Positions 1 through 7,492 of a DNA stretch of 64,000 nt are shown in pieces; position 1 is the first letter of the stretch; each line of letters begins with the position of its first letter. The position numbers were made by a program, and so were the translations under genes. The notes under the pieces are model-generated. The model ran no database searches and was not told where the DNA came from. It saw only the letters and a program-made list of their open reading frames with translations. Source of the stretch: Amorphoplanes friuliensis DSM 7358 (GTDB lineage: Bacteria; Actinomycetota; Actinomycetes; Mycobacteriales; Micromonosporaceae); assembly GCF_000494755.1 (NCBI RefSeq), contig NC_022657.1, forward strand, positions 3,572,001 through 3,636,000, given 5' to 3'.

Positions 1-842
1 GCACTCCGGCGATAAACAGCATTGGTACCGACACAGATCGCGGCGTCGACGGCGTCCCGGGCCGGCTGGATCCACCGGTAGAACATCTCCTGCGTGGCGC
101 CGGCCGACCGTTGCAGCCAATTGAAGTGATCCTGCTGAACATCGAAGAATTGCGGCGACTGGACGATACCGACGGCCGGATCCTCGAAGTACGGCGCGAG
201 CTCACGGGTCATGTCGGCACGCGGTGCGAAGTCGGCGTCGAACACGTGGATCAGGTCACCGGTGGAGTGCTCATAGCCGTACCGGAGGTTGCCCGCCTTT
301 TTGAGCTCTCCCCGGTTGGGCCGGGACAGATAGTGAAAGCCGTGATCGTGCGCGAGTGCGGCGACAGAATCGCGCCCGGAGTCGTCGAGCACGTAAACGG
401 TGAGTGGTCCGGGCCACTCCAATGCGGCGACGTGCCGATAGGTATTGGTGAGGATGCTCAGCGGTTCCCCGGCCGACGGCAGGAACACATCGACCGACGG
501 ATGCACAACGGGCCGGTACGCGGCGATCAGCGCCTCGTGCCCGGCCCGGGAACCACGTCGTTTGCGCGTGCTGGACAGCAGGCTGATGAACACTGCCGCC
601 ACCTGGAGAGCGATCAATTCGTAGAGCAGGCTGGTCCACATCGAGTTGGCCGCCAGCCGGGCCATACCGAACATGACACCCGCGAAGGCGAGCAGGAACA
701 CGCAGAAGATCCAGCGGCCCTGGCGTCCGTAATAGAGATATTTCTCCTTGTCGTTCGGCGGCAGCGGCACATAATCCACCACTGTCGGCGGACCGGTGAC
801 GGACCGCGAGACTTTTTCCTGTCGAATCTGTTCGACTACCAC
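1..842 (-). CDS. Membrane glycosyltransferase family 2 (cellulose-synthase-like), N-terminal part, runs off the window
   Basis: The visible 280 codons begin at a GTG preceded by GGAAGG eight bases upstream; a TTG two codons earlier is the alternative. After a short cytoplasmic stretch two hydrophobic segments follow (about residues 45-95), then a GT2 nucleotide-sugar domain with VLDDSG, the metal-binding motif VFDADFAPR and FEDPAVGIVQSPQFF. This order matches BcsA/cellulose-synthase-like enzymes that polymerise a beta-glycan from UDP-sugar at the membrane. The catalytic ED and QxxRW motifs lie beyond the window edge, so the product cannot be named. It is transcribed leftwards with no partner visible here. 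Confidence 0.85.
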   Translation of the reverse strand, partial: MVVEQIRQEKVSRSVTGPPTVVDYVPLPPNDKEKYLYYGRQGRWIFCVFLLAFAGVMFGMARLAANSMWTSLLYELIALQVAAVFISLLSSTRKRRGSRAGHEALIAAYRPVVHPSVDVFLPSAGEPLSILTNTYRHVAALEWPGPLTVYVLDDSGRDSVAALAHDHGFHYLSRPNRGELKKAGNLRYGYEHSTGDLIHVFDADFAPRADMTRELAPYFEDPAVGIVQSPQFFDVQQDHFNWLQRSAGATQEMFYRWIQPARDAVDAAICVGTNAVYRRS

Positions 843-1228
843 CGACAAAGCCTTCCGAATATGGTGACGGAACCGGACCGCGCAGCGGCGCAGCGATCAC
901 CGTGGCCGGGCCCGGCAGCAGTAGTCGATCACACGGAATCGGTACACAAATGACGTTCTTCGCAGGTTCACCGTTCTCTTGCGGGGTCGGCCGATCGGTC
1001 GGGGATTAATCGCCGTTTCGTTCCGTGACAGGGGAGTGGACGCAGTTTCCCGCACATATGTGAGCACCGCGCTGCGCCATTCACGTTCCAGCCCATCACG
1101 GTGTCACTATCCGTAACCGGCGGCGCAATGCCGCGGAAACACAATGAACAGCCGGCAACCGATCCGGGAGTACACCGGACGGGGTACCGCGGCGACCGCC
1201 GAATCGACCTACCTGGCCTCCGGCGCTT
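843..1228. other. Intergenic stretch, no supported gene
   Basis: This stretch separates the divergent glycosyltransferase from the STAS/MEDS remnant. It has lower GC than its neighbours near 940-1080. An ATG at 1144 opens a frame that runs into the MEDS gene, but its first 110 codons resemble nothing I recognise and are out of frame with the STAS remnant. I see no RNA gene or clear repeat. Confidence 0.5.
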
Positions 1229-1480
1229 TTGACCCGGACGCCACGATCGAGGCCTGGCGGACGGAGTCGGAGCAGGCCCGCAGGGAGGGATCCCCCGGGC
1301 GACCCGGCGCCGCTGCTGCGGGCCGTCCGGACCGAGGGCCCTGCCGGTCTACGACTGGTCGGCGAGGCGGATCTCTCCAACCGCCGCGCGCTGCGGGCGC
1401 TCCTCGAGCACCTGCCGGAGGACACCGCCTTCCACGGCTCGGCGACCGTTCCCGGGCTGACCGTGGAGGCTGCCGCATGA
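1229..1480 (+). pseudogene. Degraded STAS-domain (anti-sigma antagonist-like) fragment
   Basis: About 45 codons before the stop read like the first half of a STAS domain: GLRLVGEADLSNRRALRALL matches the usual hLhGELDhxNxxxLxxAL block. The conserved continuation carrying the phosphorylatable serine (LDLSGhxFID) is missing; instead the frame ends in VPGLTVEAAA and a stop that overlaps the next start in an ATGA. The start is unclear (a TTG at 1229 is only the first possible codon). STAS proteins normally bind RsbW-type kinases and free sigma factors. Here I infer a truncated remnant, translationally coupled to the equally broken MEDS-HATPase gene. Confidence 0.45.
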
Positions 1481-2164
1481 CCGCTTCCCTGGTCAGCCGG
1501 CCTGAGGCCGGGCGCGGTGGCTTCGAGCACCCGGGCCTGCTGTACCGCAACACCACCGAATACTTCGAGGCCGTCACCGAGTTCGTCCGTTCCGCACTGG
1601 CGTCCGGCGATGCGGTGCTCGTGGCCGTGCCGGAGCCGAACCTCACTGCGCTGACCGGCGATCTCGCCGACGTCGCCGACCGGGTGACGTTCGCCGACAT
1701 GGCCGTGGCCGGCCGCAATCCGGGCCACATCATTCCCGGGGTGCTGCTGGCCTTCGCCGCCGCGGACCGCGGCCGGCGGGTGTCGATCGTCGGCGAGCCG
1801 ATCTGGCCGGAGCGCACCGCGATCGAATATCCGGCCTGTGCGGCCCACCGCCCGGAACGCCTCTGCCGCCGGGCTGGGCGAGGACCGGGTGGACGACCTG
1901 GTGGTGGCGGTGAACGAGCTCGCGGCCAACACCGTCGAGCACACCGCCGCCGGTGGCCGGGTGAGCATCTGGGCCGAGCCCGGAATGGTCGTGTGCCAGG
2001 TCGACGACGAGGGTCATCTGGCCGACCCGCTCGCCGGGCGGCTGACCCGGCCGTCCCAGGACGAAGGCGGCCGGGGACTGCTGCCGGCCAATCACCTGTG
2101 TGACCTGTTCCGCATGCACACCGCAGCCCAGGGCACGAGCATCCGCCTGCACATGTGGCGGTGA
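1477..2164 (+). pseudogene. MEDS-HATPase (RsbA-like) anti-sigma regulator with internal deletion and frameshift
   Basis: The first 124 codons from ATG 1477 are a MEDS sensor domain (HPGLLYRNTTEYFEAVTEFV, then GEPIWPERTAIEYPAC). Near 1840-1855 this frame loses similarity. A second frame, +1, carries a serine-kinase-type HATPase domain to the stop at 2164 (LVVAVNELAANTVEHT, N-box; DEGHLADP; GGRGL). Intact family members have roughly 70-80 residues between these blocks, so a deletion plus a frame change has removed the linker. Intact proteins of this type are thought to phosphorylate anti-sigma antagonists or sequester sigma factors. The two halves might be translated separately, but the second lacks an obvious ribosome binding site. 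Confidence 0.75.
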
Positions 2165-2195
2165 GAACGGGACTGCGGGCGGGCGGCTGCTCGCG

Positions 2196-2201
2196 TACCG
2201 T
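2196..2201 (+). promoter_or_regulatory. Probable -10 box of the lipoprotein gene
   Basis: TACCGT fits TANNNT and ends nine bases before the GTG start at 2211, so the mRNA would have almost no leader. Confidence 0.4.
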
Positions 2202-2210
2202 CTCCGCCTT

Positions 2211-3191
2211 GTGATCCTGAAATTCTCTCGCTCCCGGCCCGCCGCCACCGTTGCTCTCGGTGTCACGCTGGCCTTCACCGCCGCCTGTAATTCCTCCGGG
2301 GACGGTGCCGGCGGACCGTCGGCGGCGCCCGTCGCGACCGGCAACACCGCCGAGATCTGCGCGTCCGGTGGAACGGCGGCCCGTCAGGTCGTCGTGGACC
2401 TCTTCACCAAGGTGGCCGAGGCCGCGAAGGGTGACACCGAGCCGACGCCGGCCGATCTCAACAAGATCTACCAGCAGACCTTCTCCGAGCTGGGCAAACA
2501 GCTCACCGAGCACGCGGCGAAGGCCACCGACCCGGAGCTGGCCGCGACGCTGACGGATATCGCGGCCGAGGCGGACAAGGTCGCGACCGCTCCCGAGCCG
2601 GCCGCGGCCGGCACCACGGGTCTGCAGGCGGCGATCGGCAAGCTGGAGAAGCACTGCCCGAGCGGCGGCCCGTCGTCCTCGGCGGCGCCGGCCGGCCCCG
2701 GCGACGGGACCGTCGGCGCGGCGGGCAGCGCCTGCGAGCTGCCGGTGACGTTCAAGGTGGCCGACGGGTGGAAGCCGAAGGCCGTCGAGGTCGAGGAGAA
2801 CGACCCGCTCGCCGAGCTGACGCGCCGCGGGCCGCTGCAGATGGCCTGCGAGATCGACGCCAAGCCCGCCGGGCTGCTCGGCTTCCTGCGGGTGTGGATC
2901 GATCCGTCCCCGAGTGCCGAGCCGCGGGCGGCTGTCGAGCCGTTCCTGGAGGGCAAGAAGAACCGCAACGTCAAGTACACGCCCGTGACGGTGGGCGGGG
3001 CGCAGGCCGTCGACGTCAGCTACGAGCAGTACCAGGAGTTGCTGGAGGAGAATCTCAAGCGTCGCGCGTTTGCTGTGCGGACTCCGGCCGGGGTCGTGGT
3101 GCTGGAGGTCGGTGGTCTCAGCGACGAGGACCACCGGTCGCTGCTGCCCGCGTACGAGCTGGCAAAGGGCTCGCTGGCCGTCAGGCCGTGA
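2211..3191 (+). CDS. Putative secreted lipoprotein of unknown function
   Basis: The 326-residue product starts at GTG and has a short basic start, a hydrophobic stretch and a lipobox-like FTAACN with cysteine near residue 25, so it should be lipid-anchored outside the membrane. Residues 40-165 are helix-forming and rich in Ala, Glu and Thr. A Ser/Ala/Pro/Gly linker follows, then a C-terminal domain of about 150 residues resembling the small secreted folds (DUF-type, LpqN-like) common in actinobacteria. Three cysteines outside the lipobox could form disulphides. I do not recognise a function. It is followed closely by the MFS leader, which has its own promoter. Confidence 0.8.
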   Translation: MILKFSRSRPAATVALGVTLAFTAACNSSGDGAGGPSAAPVATGNTAEICASGGTAARQVVVDLFTKVAEAAKGDTEPTPADLNKIYQQTFSELGKQLTEHAAKATDPELAATLTDIAAEADKVATAPEPAAAGTTGLQAAIGKLEKHCPSGGPSSSAAPAGPGDGTVGAAGSACELPVTFKVADGWKPKAVEVEENDPLAELTRRGPLQMACEIDAKPAGLLGFLRVWIDPSPSAEPRAAVEPFLEGKKNRNVKYTPVTVGGAQAVDVSYEQYQELLEENLKRRAFAVRTPAGVVVLEVGGLSDEDHRSLLPAYELAKGSLAVRP

Positions 3192-3194
3192 CGC

Positions 3195-3200
3195 TATCGT
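3195..3200 (+). promoter_or_regulatory. -10 box for the MFS leader transcript
   Basis: TATCGT fits TANNNT and is six bases before the ATG of the five-codon leader ORF at 3207, so transcription would start at or next to that ATG. A weak -35 (TCGCTG) lies inside the end of the lipoprotein gene at 3171-3176. Confidence 0.5.
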
Positions 3201-3206
3201 GGCGGC

Positions 3207-3224
3207 ATGACCTGGCGATGTTGA
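3207..3224 (+). CDS. Leaderless five-residue upstream ORF (MTWRC)
   Basis: ATG-ACC-TGG-CGA-TGT-TGA follows the -10 box at 3195 directly and ends 25 bases before a long hairpin that covers the MFS ribosome binding site. Short leaderless uORFs upstream of hairpins are known as ribosome-stalling sensors in actinobacteria, for example polycysteine attenuators and antibiotic-responsive leaders. The Trp-Arg-Cys end before the stop is the likely stall point. A second frame starting at 3219 (ATGTTGATC...) gives a nine-residue peptide ending at 3248 and is an alternative. This is inference from layout only. Confidence 0.45.
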   Translation: MTWRC

Positions 3225-3248
3225 TCCTGCCGCCGCACCGCACGTAAC

Positions 3249-3321
3249 GGGGCCCGCTCTCGTGGGCCGCCGGTGATGTCGCGTTTCCCCGCACATCACT
3301 CCGGCACCCACGAGAGGCCCC
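3249..3321 (+). promoter_or_regulatory. Long hairpin sequestering the MFS ribosome binding site
   Basis: Bases 3249-3273 and 3301-3321 pair almost completely (core CTCTCGTGGG with CCCACGAGAG, flanked by GGGGC/GCCCC and GCCGG/CCGGC). Inside the loop GTGATGT (3273-3279) can pair with ACATCAC (3293-3299). The right arm contains GAGAGG, the only Shine-Dalgarno of the following ATG, and ends one base before that ATG. There is no T-run, so translational control is more likely than termination. Confidence 0.7.
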
Positions 3322-4506
3322 ATGACACCGAGCCGCCGCGTCGCCGTGACCCTGTACGCGTACGCGTTTCTGGACGATCTTGTTCTGCTCTATCCGGTGT
3401 ATGCCCTGCTGTTCAGCGAGACCGGCCTGTCGGTCTGGCAGATCTCCACGTTGTTCGCGGTGTGGTCGGCGAGCAGCCTGATCCTCGAGGTGCCGTCGGG
3501 TGCGCTCGCCGACGTCGTGTCGCGGCGTCTGCTGCTGTGGATCGGCCCGCTGCTCACCGCCGCCGGTTTCGGCCTGTGGGTCGCTGCGCCCTCGTACTGG
3601 GCGTTCGCGCTCGGGTTTGTGCTCTGGGGCGCGAAGGGCGCGCTGACCTCCGGCGCCCTCGAGGCCCTGGTCTACGAGGAGCTCGACCGCGCCGGGGCCG
3701 CCGGCCGGTACGCGCAGATCATGGGCCGCGCCAAGGCGGCCGGAACGGTCGGTGTGGTGCTGGCCATCGCGATCGCCTCGCCCGTGCTGGCGGCCGGCGG
3801 TTATCCGGCGGTGGGTGCGGCCAGCGTGGTCGCGTGCCTGGTGACGGCCGCGGTGGCCGCCACCTTTCCGGAGCACCGCGATTGCCGCACCGGCGCCGAC
3901 GAGGACGACGAACTGGGCTGGGCGGCGACCCTGCGCGCCGGTCTCGGCGAGGCCCGCCACCACCGCCCGGTCCGGACGGCTCTGATCCTGGTCGTGCTGG
4001 TCACCGCGGTGTGGGGCTCGCTGGACGAGTACACCCCGCTGCTGATCAGCTCGACCGGTGTGGCGGACGCGACCGTGCCGCTGCTGCTCCTGCTGATCTG
4101 GGCAGCGGTCGCCGTCGGCGGCCTCGCGACGGGACCGGCGGAACGGCTGCGCACCCCGTGGTTCGCGGTGCTGCTCGTGCTGGCCGCAGCGGCGATGGCT
4201 GCCGGGGCCCTCAGCGGTCATCCCGGCGGCATCGTCCTGGTCGCGCTGGCCTTCGGGGCGTTCCAGGCCGCCGACGTGGTCGTCGGTGCCCGCCTGCAAC
4301 AGGCCGTGACCGGCCCGGCCCGCGCCACGGTCACGTCGGTCGCGGGCATGGTCACCGACCTGGCGACCATCGGCGTTTTCGGTCTCTACGCCGCGCTCAC
4401 CGGTCTGTCCGGTCACGGCGGCGCGTTCGCCCTGCTGGCGATCCCGTACGCCGGAGTGGCCCTGTGGCTGCTCGGTTCGCGAATGCCGGACCGCCGGCCC
4501 GGGTGA
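3322..4506 (+). CDS. Major facilitator superfamily transporter
   Basis: The 394-residue protein is almost entirely hydrophobic, with about 12 predicted membrane helices and a short charged loop near residues 195-215 (HRDCRTGADEDDELGW) where the two halves meet. LILEVPSGALADVVSRR in the loop between helices 2 and 3 matches the MFS motif A position. Substrate is unknown; the family often exports drugs. The start is chosen because GAGAGG lies four bases upstream. The gene sits behind a leaderless leader peptide and a hairpin that would hide its ribosome binding site, which suggests induction by ribosome stalling, typical of antibiotic efflux or resistance genes. Confidence 0.85.
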   Translation: MTPSRRVAVTLYAYAFLDDLVLLYPVYALLFSETGLSVWQISTLFAVWSASSLILEVPSGALADVVSRRLLLWIGPLLTAAGFGLWVAAPSYWAFALGFVLWGAKGALTSGALEALVYEELDRAGAAGRYAQIMGRAKAAGTVGVVLAIAIASPVLAAGGYPAVGAASVVACLVTAAVAATFPEHRDCRTGADEDDELGWAATLRAGLGEARHHRPVRTALILVVLVTAVWGSLDEYTPLLISSTGVADATVPLLLLLIWAAVAVGGLATGPAERLRTPWFAVLLVLAAAAMAAGALSGHPGGIVLVALAFGAFQAADVVVGARLQQAVTGPARATVTSVAGMVTDLATIGVFGLYAALTGLSGHGGAFALLAIPYAGVALWLLGSRMPDRRPG

Positions 4507-4511
4507 GCTTC

Positions 4512-4517
4512 TAGGGT
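4512..4517 (+). promoter_or_regulatory. Probable -10 box of the ammonia-lyase-like gene
   Basis: TAGGGT fits TANNNT. The start codon is 27 bases downstream with GGGAGGGG just before it, so this gene has a short conventional leader. Confidence 0.4.
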
Positions 4518-4543
4518 GCAGGAACACGCGTCCGGGAGGGGCC

Positions 4544-5992
4544 ATGCAGGGGGACGAGGTTCGGCTCGACGGCCGTACGCTGACACCCGAGGGCCTGACG
4601 GCGATCGCCTCCGGCCACGCGGGCATCGCGGTGGATCCCGCGGCGCTGCGACTGGTCGAGGCCCGGCACGCCGTCATGCGCGACGCGCGCGAGCGGGGAA
4701 CGGTCTACGGCGCCAACACCGGTGTGGGCGCCAACCGCCACGAGACCGCCGGCACGCCGGACGTCGTCGATCACGGCCTGCGCCTGCTCAGGAGTCACTG
4801 CGCCGGGAGCGGGCCGGTGGAGGACAACAGCACCGCCCGCGCGGCGATGGCGGTGCGGCTCAACCAGATCCTCGCCGGCGGGTCGGGCATCTCGCTGCGG
4901 GTCACCGAGGCCCTCGTCGCCGCGCTGCGGTCCGGTGCCGTGCCTGCGCTGCACCGATGGGGCGCCATCGGCACGGCCGACCTCGCCGCCCTGGCCGAGC
5001 TGGGGCTGACGCTGGCGGGGGAGCGGCCGTGGCGGTCCGGCGCCGGACCGGTGACCACCATCGACGCGACCGACGCGCTACCGATGATCAGCTCCAGCGC
5101 GCTGACGGTGGCGACCGCCGCGCTGGCCCTCACGGAGGTGCACCAGCAGCTGCGCGCGTCCACGGTTGTGGCGGCGCTGTCGTTCCTGGCCCTGCGCGGC
5201 AATCCGGAGGCGTACGACGCCGTGGTGCACGCGGGCCGGACCCATCCGTCGCAGTCCGAAGTGGCCGCGCTGCTGCGGGAGCTGGTGGCCGGCTGCTCCA
5301 CGCCCGCCCGCATCCAGGATCCGTTCGGGCTGCGGGTCGTGCCGCAGGTGACCGCGCCCGCGCTGCACGCGGTCCACGAGCTGCGGCGGGTGCTGACGAC
5401 CGAGCTCAACGCCGCCGCCGAGAACCCCCTCGTCACCACCGAAGGCGTCCGGCACCACGGGCAGTTCCACACCGCGACGCTGTCCGCCGGGCTCGACGCC
5501 GTGCGGGGCGCCTACTTCCCGGCGCTGTCGCTGTCGGTCGCCCGGCTCGGCCTGCTGATGCGGCCCGACCTGACCGGGCTGCGGGCCTTCCTCGCGGCCG
5601 GTCCGGCAGGCAGCTCCGGCCTCATGATCAGCGAGTACGTGGTGCAGGACGTGCTGGCCGAGATCCGGGTGATCGTGCCGCCCGTCCTGCCCGGCACGCT
5701 GAGCATCTCTCTGGGTCTCGAGGAGCACGCGAGCTTCGCCACCCAGGGCGCCCGGTCGCTGCGGACGATGGCCGGGCTCGCACCCGTCCTGCTGGCCGCC
5801 GAACTCGTGGCGGCCGTCCGGGCCCTGCGGATGGTGCCGGAACGGCTCACCGGCGGCACGGCCCGGCGCGCCTTCGAGATCGCCGCGGAGGTCCTGGACG
5901 ACGGCACGAGCGACCGCCCGCTCGGGACGGACCTCGAGCGGGCCGCGAAGGTCCTGCCCCTACTCGTCGGCGACGGCTTCCAGGGGGCGTAG
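4544..5992 (+). CDS. Histidine/phenylalanine ammonia-lyase family protein with altered MIO motif
   Basis: The 482-residue protein has the HAL fold signatures in order: VYGANTGVGANR (residues 54-65), LLRSHCAGSGP, AVRLNQILAGGSG, IQDPFGLRVVPQV, TELNAAAENPLV and EEHASFATQG near the end. The family normally self-processes Ala-Ser-Gly within GSVGASGDLAPL to the MIO electrophile. Here the site reads GAIGTADLAAL, one residue shorter and without the triad, so the usual elimination of ammonia by MIO is not expected. It may have another activity on an amino acid or be a non-MIO relative. Its 3' end overlaps the convergent cupin gene by 33 bases. Confidence 0.85.
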   Translation: MQGDEVRLDGRTLTPEGLTAIASGHAGIAVDPAALRLVEARHAVMRDARERGTVYGANTGVGANRHETAGTPDVVDHGLRLLRSHCAGSGPVEDNSTARAAMAVRLNQILAGGSGISLRVTEALVAALRSGAVPALHRWGAIGTADLAALAELGLTLAGERPWRSGAGPVTTIDATDALPMISSSALTVATAALALTEVHQQLRASTVVAALSFLALRGNPEAYDAVVHAGRTHPSQSEVAALLRELVAGCSTPARIQDPFGLRVVPQVTAPALHAVHELRRVLTTELNAAAENPLVTTEGVRHHGQFHTATLSAGLDAVRGAYFPALSLSVARLGLLMRPDLTGLRAFLAAGPAGSSGLMISEYVVQDVLAEIRVIVPPVLPGTLSISLGLEEHASFATQGARSLRTMAGLAPVLLAAELVAAVRALRMVPERLTGGTARRAFEIAAEVLDDGTSDRPLGTDLERAAKVLPLLVGDGFQGA

Positions 5993-6481
5993 CTCGTCGG
6001 CGTAGCTGACCGCGTGGCGGCGCAGCACCCCGGCGGGACTGATCGAGTACTGGCCCATCCGCCACAGCGGCGGCGAGTACGCGTGGATCGACACCGAGCC
6101 GTCGACCGCGCCGCCCATCCGGTGGATGTGGTCGGGGCCGAAGGCGAACGAGCGCCCGGCGGGCACGACCCGCGTGACGGGGTCGCCGCCCATGCGCGGG
6201 TTGGACTCGGTGACCGCGCCGCGGGTCACCGCCACGGCACCCGAGGACACGTCGTGGTCGTGCCAGCCCGTGTCGTCCTCGACCTTCCAGCTGAGCACCC
6301 AGACGTCGATGTCGCTGTCGCGGTACAGGGAGGCGTAGTGCCGGCGGGCCGGGTCGTGGCCGGTGAGCGGCTCCCACACCTCGGTCCGTGTCGCCAGCTC
6401 GGCCACCCAGAGCTGCAGCTCCCGGGGGCTGAGCACACGTCCCGGCAGGGCCGGCAGGGCCGTGCCGACGGCCATCGTCAT
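5960..6481 (-). CDS. Cysteine dioxygenase-type cupin protein
   Basis: The 173-residue cupin shows WHDHDVSSGAVAV, where two histidines would bind iron, and GPDHIHRMGG with the third, at the spacing of the cysteine dioxygenase family (thiol dioxygenases). These enzymes oxidise a thiol such as cysteine to the sulphinate. The substrate is not certain from sequence. The ATG at 6481 has GGAG seven bases upstream and overlaps the end of the amidohydrolase gene in an ATGA, so the two are translationally coupled. The stop lies inside the convergent ammonia-lyase-like gene. Confidence 0.75.
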   Translation of the reverse strand: MTMAVGTALPALPGRVLSPRELQLWVAELATRTEVWEPLTGHDPARRHYASLYRDSDIDVWVLSWKVEDDTGWHDHDVSSGAVAVTRGAVTESNPRMGGDPVTRVVPAGRSFAFGPDHIHRMGGAVDGSVSIHAYSPPLWRMGQYSISPAGVLRRHAVSYADELRPLEAVADE

Positions 6482-7374
6482 CGCGGTTCTCCAGTCAGCA
6501 GGTGGCGGGGATTGGTGGTGAACAGGGCCCGGGTGAAGGCGTCACCGAGCCCCGGGTCGCACGGCTGCGCGTAGGGCCGGTCGGAGCCGTGCACGATCGG
6601 GTCGACGCCCACGACCCGGACCAGCGCGTCGATCGCCCGGGTGCCGTAGGACGAGGTCTCGTAGTAGACGAACGGATCCAGCGGTCCGAGCGCACCACCC
6701 CGGGCGGCGAGGCGTTCGTGGTGCAGCGGCGCGAGACCGGCCAGGGCCACGAAGGCGATGCGCAGCCGCGGGTGCTGCCGCCGCCCGGCGACGTGCCACG
6801 CCAGCCAGGCCCGGTGCTGCTGGGACACGTACGGCACGAGCGCCGGCCACCACGCCGGGACGTCCGCGGTGTCGGCCGGTGCCGGTCCCGGGTGCACGAG
6901 CAGGGGCTTGTCCGCGCGTTCGGCCTCCTGCAGCAGTGGCGCGAGGTGCTCGATCGCGGCCGGGTCGGCCAGCGCGGTGGCGGGCAGCTGCAGGCCGGCG
7001 ACGCGGTCCTCCCGCAGCACCTTGGCCAGGCCCTCCGGGTCCGGGTCGAGGACCTGCGCCGCGGCCCAGACGCCGAACGGGTCGCCCAGCTCCAGGGCGC
7101 TCGCGTGCCAGAGCGCGACCAGCTCGGCGCCCTCGTCACCGGGCAGGTACTCGATGCCGAGCGGGCTGGACAGCGAGACGAGCACCCGGCCGCTGCCGTC
7201 GGCGAGCTCTCGCGCCCGCCGGGCGTCGACGTCGTGGTCGGCCGCGACGACGGAGTACGGCGCCTCGCCCGCCAGGTGCAGCGTCCAGTCCCGCAGGTAG
7301 GGGTAGCTGTCGCGGCGGCGGAGCGCGTCGACGAACCGGGCCGGCCACAGGTGCTGGTGGCAGTCGATCCGCAT
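6478..7374 (-). CDS. Amidohydrolase family protein (TIM-barrel metal hydrolase)
   Basis: The 298-residue protein opens with MRIDCHQHLWPARFVDALRR, the HxH metal ligand motif of amidohydrolase-2 (ACMSD/dicarboxylic-acid lactonase-like) enzymes. Further conserved parts are LLVHPGPAP and VHGSDRPYAQPC near the C-terminus, the latter carrying the catalytic aspartate position. It probably hydrolyses or decarboxylates a small carboxylic metabolite. The ATG is preceded by GGAAGGAG. It is the first gene of a two-gene unit with the cupin dioxygenase and is divergent from a LacI-type gene with twin operators in between, so induction by its own substrate is likely. Confidence 0.8.
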   Translation of the reverse strand: MRIDCHQHLWPARFVDALRRRDSYPYLRDWTLHLAGEAPYSVVAADHDVDARRARELADGSGRVLVSLSSPLGIEYLPGDEGAELVALWHASALELGDPFGVWAAAQVLDPDPEGLAKVLREDRVAGLQLPATALADPAAIEHLAPLLQEAERADKPLLVHPGPAPADTADVPAWWPALVPYVSQQHRAWLAWHVAGRRQHPRLRIAFVALAGLAPLHHERLAARGGALGPLDPFVYYETSSYGTRAIDALVRVVGVDPIVHGSDRPYAQPCDPGLGDAFTRALFTTNPRHLLTGEPR

Positions 7375-7397
7375 GCTGGCTCCTTCCGGATCGGCGG

Positions 7398-7441
7398 GGA
7401 GGGAAGCGCTTCACATACCGAGAAGTGAAGCGCTTCCCTCC
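7398..7441. promoter_or_regulatory. Twin LacI-type operator between the amidohydrolase and LacI genes
   Basis: Two copies of the palindrome GAAGCGCTTC (7403-7412 and 7427-7436) lie 24 bp apart, and together form a perfect 17-bp inverted repeat (7398-7414 and 7425-7441) around a 10-bp spacer. The central CG and overall form are typical of LacI/GalR operators. The site sits just upstream of the amidohydrolase start and in front of the regulator gene. Confidence 0.85.
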
Positions 7442-7480
7442 CGTCGGTGGAAAGGTGATCCCAGTCACCGGAACGGGTGT

Positions 7481-7486
7481 TACCCT
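7481..7486 (+). promoter_or_regulatory. -10 box of the LacI-type gene, leaderless
   Basis: TACCCT fits TANNNT and lies six bases before the ATG at 7493, so the transcript should start at the ATG. A GGTGA...TCACC inverted repeat (7455-7468) is just upstream. Confidence 0.5.
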
Positions 7487-7492
7487 CGGGCG

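Noticed and set aside
1144..1476. N-terminal extension of the MEDS protein from ATG 1144
   Set aside because: The 111 residues have no family match and overlap the STAS remnant in another frame, whose stop overlaps ATG 1477 in the usual ATGA.
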